DNA from: Cheiracanthium punctorium | Lineage: Eukaryota; Arthropoda; Arachnida; Araneae; Cheiracanthiidae | Direction of reading: 5' to 3' | DNA: 64,000 nucleotides | Assembly: GCA_038373885.1 (NCBI GenBank) | Contig: JAWZYV010014451.1 | Span: 682,001-746,000, forward strand | Part shown: piece after piece, positions 22,290 through 34,234 of the stretch | How the letters are laid out: each line of letters opens with the position of its first letter | How positions within the stretch are numbered: the first letter of the stretch is position 1 | Translations under genes and position numbers: made by a program | Notes under the pieces: model-generated | What the model saw: the letters and a program-made list of their open reading frames with translations, nothing else | The model's database searches: none | Told to the model about the DNA's origin: nothing

Positions 22290-23060
22290 TAAAATAATAA
22301 AGAGACTTCAGCAAAAGCCGGTTTTTTGTAGTTACTGCGTGTCGGGACAGTATTGTAAAATTCTTTTCCCATTGCCTTCCTTTTAAAAGATATGTCTGGC
22401 CAGGTATTTCCCTCTTGAGGAGTAACCTTCTATTCATACTAGGGAGACATGTCTAAAAATTCTTTCATAATCTGCTCCGTCCACATCAACCCTGAAATCC
22501 AAACATCGAAATAAAATGACTCTTACAATAGCACATCTCTGAAAAAAAGAAGGAGAGAAAAAAATATCTTGATTCTGACTACATTATGAAAACATTTGTT
22601 TATAATATTTTCTTGCTTTATCATAAACAGTCTATTTAATGAAAAAATTCTAATGAATATATATTTTTAATTTTGCAGTAAAACACCTAAATTCGTTATG
22701 ATGTAATATTTCAGTTTTATTTTTATAAATATAAAAACTGTGGCAAAAAACGCTTCATATTACTTGAAAGTATCTTAAAAATATTTTATAAGTCCACCCA
22801 GAAAATCTTACCCTTCACTTCAATGTTTAGTAACTTTCAGGCAAGTGAAATGCGGTCTACTGTATAGAAGCAGCAGCCTGGAGTCCGTATATTGGGGTTC
22901 TGTTCCAGAGTAGGCAAGTAAAAGTTGTAATAATAGAAATGATTCCTATGTTCAGTGATTGAGAAATATTTTTAACACATTATCAATAAATAGAAGCACT
23001 TACTAATCTTTAATTTTCATTTTTAGCTCAGTAAATTCATTATTATAGTAACTAGATATT
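22290..23060 (+). repeat. diverged repeat family with tRNA-like core, copy 2
   Basis: Parallels 24760-25690: both have ttcatactag.gagacatgt-like and ctgaaatccaaacatc blocks, then the ttacttgaaagtatctt block and a tRNA-like core (about 22853-22912, with ggggttctgttcc). The right half also matches the copy at 9.8 kb. The two neighbouring copies are about 2.46 kb apart and look like an old tandem duplication. Confidence 0.55.
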
Positions 23061-23362
23061 TATATTATCCCAGGTTGCATCGATCGTTAAAATAAAGTTA
23101 ATTTACGGCGCTCCAGACAAAACGTGAATTCTAAGCGTATTTTTTCCGTTTAAAAAAGTTTAGATTTTTCCTACTAACAAGGGGAGGCTCAGACGTTCGG
23201 GTCACCGATTTTAATGAAATGTTGGTGGGTTACAGGGGACTCATAATGAAGTAAAATCCCAAAATATTAGCCACCAACTCTCTCTTATTTTCGCGAAAAT
23301 ACCATTTAAACATTTGGCACATTGTTAAATATCAATTATTTGGTAAATTGTTTATTTTATTT
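23061..23362. other. interspersed-repeat-like stretch
   Basis: Interrupts the similarity between copies 2 and 3 of the tRNA-like repeat family. Contains less AT-rich sequence (for example ggctcagacgttcgggtcac) but no coding frame. Confidence 0.35.
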
Positions 23363-23430
23363 TGTGGCGCCGGGGTTCCGTACAGAGACATAGACCAGAA
23401 GGTCCCTGGTTAGAATCCAGCTCGGTGCTC
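23363..23430 (+). repeat. tRNA-derived SINE-like head
   Basis: Starts gtggcgccggggttcc and contains a near-perfect box B, GGTTAGAATCC (23408-23418). A tRNA cloverleaf cannot be closed convincingly, so this is more likely a SINE or tRNA pseudogene than a functional tRNA. Confidence 0.4.
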
Positions 23431-24759
23431 TGGATTATTTTCCTCTTAAAAATACATAATACAGTTCAAAATTAATATATTGAGAATTATTTTGTAAAAA
23501 TGCAGTTATGAAGTTGTTTTTGTATATATAGTTGATAATTTACCAATACTTTTAGGACACGATGAATGATAAGGATTCGCTTCTTTCTTCGTTTTCCATG
23601 ATGCAATTATTGTTTTACGTTTTTCATTCAGCTAAAACGTGTTACACAAATGTAATTAAAATTAGAGATCCAATATTCGATATAAGCGATAAGTGAAATT
23701 TTTTATATGATTACAAAATTTATGATTTGATGTAGAATGTAAAATGCACTTAATTTTAAATATATCAAACTTCGCTAGAAACAGATAGCGAAATTACTAC
23801 TAATAATAATCCAGAAATTCATAACAAAATACTTGTATGACGATGAAAGTAATTCATCTTGCCCCTAAAAGTAATTCCACCTAAATGTACCTTGCATTGT
23901 CAACCCTGTGCGTAATTTCACTGACTCCAACCCAAAAATAACAAAAAAAAAGTAATTAAAAGGTACAAAATTCTCCATATTGATATGCTAAATCAACGAA
24001 AAATAGGAACCTGAGATCATGTATTTTCACTATCACCACCCTTATTTTCTGACATCAACAAAATTTTCTGTTGAAAGCAGAAATAATATATATAATATAA
24101 TAGTTTAAAATACTCTGAACAGAAACGTTAATTAGACGAATTTTTTTCAATAAAATGTACGAAAAGCTCGATATTTTGATGTTATTTGACAGGATTCTGC
24201 GGCTTGGGATTTTTATTTTGTAATCTTAACGGTTAAGTTGAACTAACGATTTTATTTTAATTTTTAACCCTAAACTATTTATTAAAACATTGCTTCAGTG
24301 ACGCTCTTAAAATACTCGAAATTAAAAAAAAAAATTATAAATGAGTTAGTATGTAAAAATTGCATAGCGTTATAAAATGTCTATTTTTTAAAATTTATTA
24401 TATCATTTCTTAATTAATGATACATAAGCGTGAAAATATTGATAAATAAAGATGCATGCATTATTTTCTCGTAAATGCAATTTTTAAAATTAGTATCCGT
24501 GAAATTAGCAATTTTGAATGTAGAATTCAAAATACAAAAACCTACCAATTTCATAATTCTAACATCTTGCAATGAAATAAGTCAATTTCGCAATTCTTAA
24601 GGCAAGTTTTATTTCTGAAATTGTCATTTTTATTCTAAATTAAACATTGCATTACCATTTCTTTTAACTATAAATTAACATAGAGGAAAAACTGTACCAG
24701 AAAAACAAAGTTTAGCGGAACAAAATTAAAAAATAAAATAAAAATTTTAGATTGACATC
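23431..24759. other. gene-free AT-rich spacer
   Basis: No recognised gene, inverted-repeat element or duplication partner was found. Confidence 0.4.
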
Positions 24760-25690
24760 TTCAGAATGCTTTTTACAAGCCGGCATTCCACGTACAGGCC
24801 TAGGACCCTAGTGTCAATCGGCTTTAAACCACAAGCATCCATTGCCTTGCTTTAAAAACAGGAGTCATAGGTATTTCCACAAGAAACCTGTTCATACTAG
24901 TGAGAAATGTCGATAATATGCTCTGTCAACATTACCACTGAAATCCAAACATCTCAACAGAAGAACTCTTTAGAATGGCATATCTCTAGAAACGAGGGAG
25001 GGGGGGTGGAGAGTGAAAGGAATGAAAAATCTTGATTCTTTTACATTCTTTTCTCGTTAATTTTTACTGTCAGCACGTCTGTTGAAGACATTAGTTTATG
25101 TGCAATATTTCTTGCTGTATAATAAAATGTCTAATTAATATAATTAAAAATCTTGCAATAAATGACTTAAATCCGTAACGATGTAATATTAAGTTTACTT
25201 CCATAGAAAAAATGTGTCACGAAACGCTTAATATTACTTGAAAGTACCTTGAAAATTTCTCTGTCCGGTTCCGAAAATACTTTACCTTCACTTCAATCTT
25301 AAGCAACTTACAGACAGGTAATCTGCAGTATGGTGGTTATAGGGAGGTGGTAGGGGGTTCTGTGCCAGAGAGTGCAAGCAAATTAGAAGTTGTAATAATA
25401 GATAAGATTCCAATGTTCGGTGACTGAAAAATAATTTTAGATCATTATCAATAAATAAAAGTGCCTGTTAATCGTTATTTTTTATTTTTTAGCTTAGTAA
25501 ATAATTTATTATTGTGAATAGATATTTATATATGCTTAATTTTATTACGTTCCTTAATGTATCAATTAATATTTTCTCCTTTATCGAGAAAAATATTTAC
25601 TCCATATTAATATTTTTCTCGATAAAACTCGATAAAAATTTCAAACTAAAAATATTACATAGAATTTAATTATAGGCTGAACTTACAATT
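24760..25690 (+). repeat. diverged repeat family with tRNA-like core, copy 3
   Basis: Matches copy 2 from about 24760 and copy 1 from about 25200. The tRNA-like segment (about 25320-25372, agggggttctgtgcc) is the most eroded of the three. Ends near ttaattataggctgaactta, like copy 1. Confidence 0.55.
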
Positions 25691-25849
25691 GTTACCGAAA
25701 TCAACTGCCTTCGACCCTCTGTATTCCCTGATACAAAACTAAAAACTTTGTGAGATTATCGCTTTCGTAATTTATATCGCTTTTTTCGTAGAATCATTCC
25801 TGGCAGATAGACTAGTAAACGGCATAATTTTAAGAATTCGATTCAAGGC

Positions 25850-26131
25850 ATGATTTCAAAAGAAATTGCGCACTGCTTGTGTATGGGTATTAAGCACGTG
25901 TGGCGTGCCAGTAATAAAGTGCACCAGCAGCTCAAAGATAAGAGCTATTCAGACGATGTACGAGAATTTTTAGACAAGATGTACATTATCGTTCGGACAT
26001 TTTTTTCAAAAACACGACGAGCACACTCTCAAATAGTATTTCTTCAATTCACGAAAGTTTTACGCAGCAGTGTTACCGGAACATTTCCGTTATTTGGCAA
26101 ATATCCGTTTCTTTTTTCTCTTGTCAGTTGA
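25850..26131 (+). other. unrecognised 93-codon open frame
   Basis: ATG-initiated frame of 93 codons. The first ~70 residues are hydrophilic and helix-prone (around KVHQQLKDKSYSDDVREFLD), the last ~20 hydrophobic. No family recognised, and no copy elsewhere in the window. Composition is less AT-driven than most frames here, so it could be a genuine exon or a mobile-element relic; I cannot tell which. Confidence 0.2.
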
Positions 26132-26619
26132 AGAAATTTCTTCAGATTCAACGAATTATTTTCCTCTTCTTCAGATTTCAAAAATAATTCACGGAAATAT
26201 TATGCTTCCATTGAATACGGAAATTACACGTTGTAAAATATGACAGATGAATTATTGTATAAAGAAAAGTTTTTCTGGGAGTGTATGAGCGTTTACTAAT
26301 GAACTTAAAGGAAGAATGTACACAGCAAAAGTCTCAGTCTTCTTTACATAAAAGCCTTCTGCGTTTATGTTCCATTTTATCATTGAGTTCCGGTTTTTCA
26401 TAGATAATTTCATTTTATCAGCAATAAGTAATTAGTTACCTGAATAATACAATTTGTCATGATTATGTTTTCCTTTCATCCCAACACGATCACAATAAGC
26501 ATTTATAGTATTTCAAAATTGGCTAGTCATTCAATATCTTTTAATGTTCAGTAATCGCTATACTTCATAAAATTTTAAGAAATATCACACACATAGCATT
26601 AAAAGGAATAAAACATTAT
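26132..26619. other. gene-free spacer
   Basis: No recognised feature between the 93-codon frame and the left edge of duplication unit II. Confidence 0.4.
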
Positions 26620-27761
26620 TTATTGTATTACATTGGCAAAATTTAGTCACAAATTGCGAGTATCATTATTACCTCAGATATCACCAATTCAATTTTAACA
26701 ATGTTGACACAAAATTCTTTTACCTTACTTTGTTAATTCCTTAAAATAATAGTATTCATTTTTAATAGGCGGGTTTAGATAAAAATAACAAATATTTACT
26801 ATTGTTTAAATTCCAAATTTACGTTTCTTTGGTTTATGTAATTCATCTTTTATCAAATTACTTTTTGGTATTTTTGTAGCATTCCGAAAGAAATATTTTC
26901 TATGAATTATAACTTCAGATTTCACGTCAAGGATTCTCTTTTTTAATAAATAATAAGGAAACTCACAAAAAATAAGAACTCTTAAGAATTATATATATTC
27001 CATATTAAATAAATAGCGTCTACTTACTAATAGTTTACAACTTACAAACGGCATTTTCAGTTAATAAAATTTACATCGACTTCTAATAAAATAAAAGTTT
27101 AAGGACTAATAATATACGTTACAGTTGATTTACATAAAATAAAATATAATTGTGTCAGCCATGAAGAACCTATACAAAGTGTTAGTAATGCCCGCGAACA
27201 TAATATTCTTGGAAAGAATGCGATTATGTTTATGTCATTTTACCTTTGAACTGTATATAATCATTAAAACAAGAGATCAGACAAGAAAAAATTTGTTAAA
27301 AGATGTAATGGCGATAGAAAAACATGATAAAAAGTAGTTTACAAAATCCAGTAGGATACAAATGATAAAATAATTCAGGGGCATTTAGTTATATTTCATC
27401 ATGCGAAGTCTTTTAAGATGAAACTTGTGTAACTTTTCAATGGATTATTTATTCTAATGAAGAAATGAAAAGCACTAATGGGAAAAAATGAACATTTAAA
27501 CTCTGAAGGATGCTTCAATAAGCTTGCACAGTTAAAGTTGCCTTTTATATATTAATGCAGAAAACTATGCTTAGTTTACGGGCTCGTAGCTCACAAGTTT
27601 ATTGTATACAAAAAATCCTGGTAAACAGTCCAGTTGGCAGAACGAAACACAAATTCTATTGGTTGAAGAAAGTCGGCGAACAATCTGCATTATACAGTTA
27701 ATAGAAATTAATAAGCAATGACACGTTTTACACCAGTCAGCTTAAGCTTACAGCTTTCTCA

Positions 27762-27938
27762 GATGTTGTATTTATCACACAATAAAATCCTTACACAGTC
27801 TAAAATTAAGTGGAAATGCTCTAGGAGAACTGTCATCTCCTCCTCAGCATGCAAATGCCCCGTATTCATATCAGCATTCAAAATAAGCTCCTCAAAAGAA
27901 GTTAAAAGATCGTTCACAAAAACAGACAAGACTGTGAT
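27762..27938 (-). pseudogene. possible older Gr fragment (loop before TM5)
   Basis: A 59-codon open stretch on the minus strand reads in part LLTSFEELIL and LLEHFHLILDCVRILLCDKY. The spacing of leucines, the central H and the closing aromatic resemble the cytoplasmic loop preceding TM5 in arthropod Gr proteins (compare residues 193-239 of GrB). It is bounded by stops, has an acceptor-like cacag near its start (about 27932) and a donor-like gtaagc just past the stop. No TM5-7 continuation was found. It lies in the 1.4 kb unique to unit II. Chance similarity is possible. Confidence 0.3.
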
Positions 27939-29136
27939 TTACAGCTACTAGAGCGGCGAACAAAACGAGCATTCACTCACAAATAAAATGAGCAGTTTGA
28001 GACAAGCTACACTCTTATACATTTTGTACACGCTTAATGAACGCTCTATAATTTACCACTACATTCAATTTATTGACATTTCAAATTAGTCATGTATAAT
28101 GATAACACAATATTAATGGGATTTCTTAATGCGTTTACAGGAAATCGGATATTACAGGCCCTGTTAATAAATAAATTCGCGAGAAGGTCGCAAACCTTGG
28201 CGATTGTTAAAAAAGCATTATATTTGGCAATTATCTTTTAAAGATTTTGAAAGTACAAAATCTAAAATTTATAATAATTCTATTAAAAACAAAGATACCG
28301 CGATCATATAAATAAAATGAAAGTGGAGACCTTACTATATTGAAAGAAAATCGTCAATAATTCCAAATCTGACGTTTGAAGGACATTTATTAAAACAATT
28401 TTTCAAACACAAATTTAACAAATGTGGGAAAAATATTGTGTTAACTTAGTAAATCGTGAAATATTTCTGTTCCACATAAGGCAAACATATACATTTTTAC
28501 TAAAGACAAAAATGAAAAATATGAGTGCAATAATCTTTGAAACTACAAGGATCCAAAAAATCTACACAATACATCTATTTTTTTACGGCTTTAAATTTGT
28601 ACGAAAATGATTTTTCTTTGAAACATCCCTGCAAAAAAAAAGAAAAAAAAGAAAAACACCATTCTTCAGAATGATTGAAATATTGTCTAAGCACTTAAGT
28701 ACCTAACATTCTTCTTTAAACATGACAAGTCAGCTACAAAATTAGTGAACGACTACAGGCAGTTTACAACACATGAAATGGTTTGATTTTTTATAAATAA
28801 AATAATGCGTGCTTTCTTTATTATACCTTAAATTCCTTGAACATTAGTTTGATAGGCATGAGAGGTATAATTTTCAATAATTCTGATATCGAGTACCATT
28901 TGCTACAGTGCATTGCGATTCATCTATCATCATTTTTTGTATTATTTGATCACATGTTTTATATCATACTATATTTTACACGACCTGCTTAAAAAATTTA
29001 ATGCATACATATATAGGGAAGAAAAGAAAGTGTTTGAACAAGGGGTACATCGAACATTTTAAAAAATATCTTTGAAATAAAAGTCTTTTCTAACATAGGT
29101 GACAGGGCATAATTAACAGTTCAGAATTGCAAAATA

Positions 29137-29361
29137 TTGAAAATTTTACAGTTTTATATTTGCACTGACATTCTGGCTGAGCTTGTAAATTTTGTTTTGA
29201 TCTCTCTTTCTGCAGAAATAATACAAATTGTATCTCTTGCAAAAATTTCAGAAGTCCTCTTCACAGTTGTACTACAAGTAAGTACTATAAGTACATATAT
29301 TTATTCGAGAAATTACTATATCTTGAATGATTATAGTCATAAATTAAGGGGAAATTTATAA
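29137..29361 (+). pseudogene. possible Gr-like TM6 fragment, plus strand, unit II copy
   Basis: The frame includes AELVNFVLISLSAEIIQIVS, which can be aligned with GLVTFCWISLAAARVNECDM of the intact genes (TM6 and following). It ends VVLQ directly before gtaagt, a perfect donor consensus. However, tctctctttctgcag inside the frame also looks like a splice acceptor, so the reading is ambiguous. The unit III copy keeps the same frame. No start codon or preceding TM segments are convincing. Confidence 0.25.
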
Positions 29362-29946
29362 ATTAAATCACCAATGAAAATATTTTGTAAGAGCAACGAT
29401 ACACACATACACAATATTTTTAATGGATCATACTCTGATTCAGACTGGAAGGTCGTCTGTATAGATATATGAATTGAACTTGCTTTTTCTCTACGTGATT
29501 ACATTTTGTTTTAATGAAACATTTATTGTTATTTTACTCTAATGAGTATACAAAAACTTTTACCTTCAATTCCAACTCTGCAGAAATCAATAAAAAAGCA
29601 TTAAGTAGCTTGATAAATATTTTATGTTACATTTCCAATGAAATTCAGAGTCTTCATTTACCTTTATTCTATATACAAAGAAAGTTATACATTTTATAAA
29701 AATCAACATCTTTAATTCCTAAAAACTTCAAAAGAATGGAAAGATTAAATTTTCACTTTTACATTCATCTCTTATTCATTTTTTTAAACTTGAAACTCAT
29801 TCACTATTTTAAAAATATAATTACTTTACTCTTATTTTGTGAGAAATTCTCTTTATTCTTGAACTTGACGTATTTTCTTGAAAATACAGGCATGAAGTTT
29901 GGAGTTTCATATATTCATATATTTAGTCTACATTACGGTTGACGTT

Positions 29947-29950
<4 letters not shown>

Positions 29951-29987
<37 letters not shown>
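29951..29987. repeat. (TA)n microsatellite
   Basis: A run of about 18 TA dinucleotides; the matching place in unit III (about 50983-50995) has only a short run, so this tract expanded or contracted after duplication. Confidence 0.9.
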
Positions 29988-29988
<1 letters not shown>

Positions 29989-29994
29989 AAAAAC

Positions 29995-30172
29995 ACTATA
30001 CCCGAAATGAACTAAAAATCAAAAAAACCTGTTAAAATTTAAAATTTGGTTTCAGATGAAATATTGTTAAAATGTTGTAGTTGATTAAATATAATAATGA
30101 AATTAAAAAAAATTAGGTTTTCTATTTTTTGCTTGATTTTTAGTTCATCTCGTGGTGTATTTCTATCGATTA
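29995..30172. repeat. short inverted-repeat segment, possible MITE
   Basis: atgaactaaaaatcaa (about 30007) and its inverse cttgatttttagttcat (30132-30148) bound a ~175-bp AT-rich segment that is absent from unit III at the matching place. No clear target duplication could be read because it abuts the TA microsatellite. Confidence 0.4.
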
Positions 30173-32342
30173 TTGTACTAAATAAAAGAAAAAAATGTAT
30201 GCAATTTTAATGTAATATTAAAAGGTCACTCGAAAAAATCTACGGTAATGCACTAATAAATTTTAAAAAAAATTGTGAGCGACCTTTCAAAATTTAAATT
30301 TTGAACTTATACTTTTAGGAACTTATTTTTTTTTTGGATTACAAAGTTATACCGTAACGAGAATAAAAAATTAGAAAAGAAAAAAATTCGACTTTTCACG
30401 ATTTTTGAAATTTAAAAAAAAATTTATCGACCTCATATTTTTTTTTTTTTGAGATGTCCTTTGGAAGGGGCTCTTAAAACATCAGAAAACTAAATTTTTT
30501 TCACACGAGACTATAAGAATTTTACGAGAAGGTAAAATATTTATGTATAACTTGATTTGGAGATAATTTCTGGAATAAAACGACGAATTACAAAATCATG
30601 TAAAAAAGGGAAACAGTTTGGATATAACTTATTCTATGAATTGATTTTTTTTCAAAAGCTTTGTTATATTTATACCATACCATATTTACCTTCATATTAC
30701 ACATTTAACCAAATATATTTAAAATCTTTTATGATTAACTAAGTAACTAACTCGTTTATATAATTATATGTTTTTCGATATTTGAACCTATGAAATATTC
30801 CCGATTCAATGTTTCTTTTTTGCTTATAATCATTTCTTACTTATATATAAACCATTGCATCAAAACAAAAGACTGAGAAATTAATCGAACATGTTTTTAA
30901 ATAGAATTAAATGAAATGTAATATTTTCAAAATAAATCGCTAAAAACACACCCACTTTATTTGGATATCAATGCGATATCCTTGAGTACGTTTTAACATA
31001 AGTATTAAATAAATATTAAATCACTACTTGGGGTTTAATTTGCATGCAAAGTTATAAGTAAACTCTTTAATATCTTAGGTTTATTTACAAATTTTAAGAC
31101 ACAACAGGTAAATTTACCACATAATTTTTATGGTTGAAATACGAAATAGTCAATAAATGAAAGGAAAAACGAAATCTAAAATAGATAAATTTACTCAAAA
31201 ATCTAATAAGAGTGGAATGTTCTAAATAAATGATGGCAAAAATGTACAAATAAAATATGTTTTTAAATGTTTAATCTATTTTTAACTCTCTTTGAAAACC
31301 AGTTATTTAAAAGAATGTGATAACTTAGAATTAACTTATGTTTAATACTCTATCAGGTCAATATCGTAAACGACACATAAACGTACATTTTCAAATAAAA
31401 TTCCACAAAAAGATTTGATACCTAGGTACTTTCATTAAATGAATTCGCTTAGTTAAGAAAATAGAAAAACGCTAACATACTTTCACAACCAAGACCGAAA
31501 ATTTTAAAACTTGTGCATCTTTGATAAAACACTCTGGATACTGGGATGCACCGAACGAAATAAATTTTCATCCAGCCGTAAAACCAAGAAAAGCTTGCCA
31601 ATGTGAGTGACTAAAAAGATGTGCAAAAAGAAATAAAATCCATATGTATATTACGGTGGCACATCTGCTCTGAAGTTGCGAAATTTTGAAAAAATCCCAT
31701 TTTTACGATAACTTTAATTTAATGAATTTTGAATTTGCCTCATACTGAGTTTTATACTTTAAATTCTTATATATTCGAATCACCAAAAATGATGCTTAAA
31801 GTTATATAAATTTATCAACATCTTCTGATCGTCCATTGCCTACAAAGTTAATGAAATTTTGAGAAGAACTAACATACAATACTAGATTATAGTTCATGTG
31901 AAAATATGCTAACCAAAATAGTTGTTTTTAATGTAAATTTTAAAAATTCAATTCTTTGAGACCATTAGTAGCATTTGTAAGGATTTTTTTTTTATGTAAA
32001 GAGTCGTATATCCCCAAAAACCATGTTGAAAAAAATGAACACATCCGTATTCTCTTATAAATAGGTTATGGTACTTCGAAACGTGATTTATGGTTCAAGT
32101 TAGAGATGGTTCACTTTAGCAGCAAAGTCATACTTATAAAAACATCTCTGTACTCAGCTACCCAAACTTTTCTAGGGGAATCTTATCACGAGTTTCACAC
32201 ATCATTCAATATATTTTGCGTGTACTGAGAATATCTCTGTTATATCCAATATATTTGATGACATTGATTAGACATTGATGATCAGTCAATTGTGTATGTC
32301 ATGCTGTAACAGCTCTGATAACCTTGCTCTGCTTGTATGAGC

Positions 32343-33452
32343 TCACATTTGAAAAATAAGAAGCGTGTATGTGAGTATACATCCAAGTACCGACAGAAAG
32401 AAACTTTTACTAAATTTAAAGTACCCCCAGCCGGATAGAGTGTAGGCAGGTTTGCTGTTCGCAAAATAGAAATTAATTTTCGTGTCGAGTTCGGAGATGT
32501 TTCGCGCGCTGAAGAAGTCTCTCAGCATGGTGTCGTTTGAATTTCTCGCACTCATGTCGCACTCGTTGACTCTGGCGGCCGCAAGCGAAATCCAACAGAA
32601 AGTCACCAGCCCGCGAATTGCGAAGACCAACATTCTCATTACCATGGCGGTTCCGGGGTCTCTCAGAAATCGCAGCATCGAGTAAGACGTTTCCAACACG
32701 CTCGATGTGAAAATTAGGAATAACGGAATGGTCATGTAAGATTCGAAATCTCTTAAGCTGTTTAATATTGAATCGTAAAGTCGAAAACGGGCCCTGACGC
32801 TTTCTTTAGAGACATCCCTCGATGCTAGCAACTTACGATTTGTTTCAGTGTAGCTGATGATTACATTTTGAAAATGGTGACAGCAGATGATGTAGAATGC
32901 AGCGATGCAGCACGTAAAAGTATGGGTATAGGTGAGAATGAAAAACATGACGGAAACGACAACAAAGTAGCCGGAAACGTTGATCTCCTTTATTTCATAC
33001 TGGTTCAGTGTGATAGTTTTAATAAAGTCAAAATACGAATGTTCATTGAGTGTATATATGCGAAGCAGACAGGGTGCAACTTGTGCAACAAGAAGCCACA
33101 CAATTATAATAAATTTCATTTTCCAGGACGCTGTAACTTGAAAATATATTTCTTCTTTCATCATTCTGTCGAGGAGAATAATTATTTCCTTTCTATTTTT
33201 ATTCATAATAAACCACAAAACTGGAGCACTGCATGCCATAATGTTTCTCCAAACGATCTCCTTACGGGAAATATTTCGTTGTGTATAGAATGAAGAGTGC
33301 ATTCCTTGAACCAAATGATAGCAATAACAAATAATTGTAAACATTTTAAAAATTAAAATTGCTCCACGCTTGAAACGGGAACCTTTCGAAAAACCTATAT
33401 CTATGCCATAAGCCATAAATATTTTTGGAATGACACTGAATTCACTTTCCAT
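32343..33452 (-). CDS. gustatory receptor-like 7TM protein (GrB)
   Basis: An intact 369-aa paralogue of GrA and GrC with the same seven hydrophobic segments and no indels against them in the coding region. It ends TYTLLIFQM, the closest of the three to the canonical TYhhhhhQF motif. Start chosen at MESE (aaaATGG context) as in GrA. Here an in-frame ATG 24 codons upstream (33522-33524) gives an optional N-terminal extension beginning MNRSFLSYVR, which GrA cannot make, so I regard it as leader sequence. About 89% identical to GrC by hand count, with differences concentrated in residues 34-62 and 122-130; residues 131-160 and 231-240 are nearly invariant. A single coding exon. Presumed role: detecting a contact chemical or other ligand, unknown. 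Confidence 0.85.
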   Translation of the reverse strand: MESEFSVIPKIFMAYGIDIGFSKGSRFKRGAILIFKMFTIICYCYHLVQGMHSSFYTQRNISRKEIVWRNIMACSAPVLWFIMNKNRKEIIILLDRMMKEEIYFQVTASWKMKFIIIVWLLVAQVAPCLLRIYTLNEHSYFDFIKTITLNQYEIKEINVSGYFVVVSVMFFILTYTHTFTCCIAAFYIICCHHFQNVIISYTETNRKLLASRDVSKESVRARFRLYDSILNSLRDFESYMTIPLFLIFTSSVLETSYSMLRFLRDPGTAMVMRMLVFAIRGLVTFCWISLAAARVNECDMSARNSNDTMLRDFFSARNISELDTKINFYFANSKPAYTLSGWGYFKFSKSFFLSVLGCILTYTLLIFQM

Positions 33453-33577
33453 TTTATATATGGCAGGTTTCTGGAAAAGCCGTGTTTGTTTGGTTCTTAC
33501 ATATGAAAGGAAAGATCGATTCATTAATTATATTTTTACTGTATGAAGTACTTAAAAGCGATGCACTACAATGACAT

Positions 33578-33592
33578 CTTTCTGTAAAAAAA
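33578..33592 (-). promoter_or_regulatory. conserved 3' splice site upstream of GrB
   Basis: On the minus strand a T10 tract runs into ACAG followed by aaagatgtc; the exon would begin at 33581, 129 bp before the MESE start. Same position as in GrA and GrC. Confidence 0.55.
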
Positions 33593-34234
33593 AAATGAAA
33601 TTTTTAATTTTCGTCATTTATTTTTAAATATTATTTCAAGTCAGAAATTCTGCAAAAACCGATTGCGTGATTTTTGATATCCAATTTCGAATTTAGGAGT
33701 AATGTTCGATGTATCCAAATATAGTATATATTTACTTTACTTAGGTTACGGAAGAGCTGAAATTCTTACTTAAATGTTACTTGAAATGTACTTTAAAATA
33801 TATGGACAAAAATTGCAATTAATTATGCATGAATCTCATATTTATATAATTTATCCAAGGTTATTATCTTATTAATTTGCAAATTTACAATTCCTTTCTT
33901 TATGATGCTTGAACAAGAAAGAAACACTCAAAAAATATTTTTACATTTTCTGATTTACTTTAAAATGAAGCATCCATAATTAATTTTTGTTTCTGGACAA
34001 TAATTAAGAAAGAAATTTAGAAGAAAATATTTAATGAAAAATTACTTAATCACAGAAATTCCTCCAAAAAATCATACAAGCAGATTAAATTGTCCTTTTA
34101 AATTCAGCTTAGGGCAAAACAATAATCAATAGATAAATAAAATGCTCGATACCGATAAAGTGATTCAAATGTCTTTGCTAGAAGATATTAAAATCTTTAA
34201 TTTTATATCCATTAAACCTTGTGTAGCTTAAGTA

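Noticed and set aside
23363..23430. Functional tRNA gene
   Set aside because: Box B is good, but acceptor and anticodon stems do not pair well; better explained as a SINE head or pseudogene.
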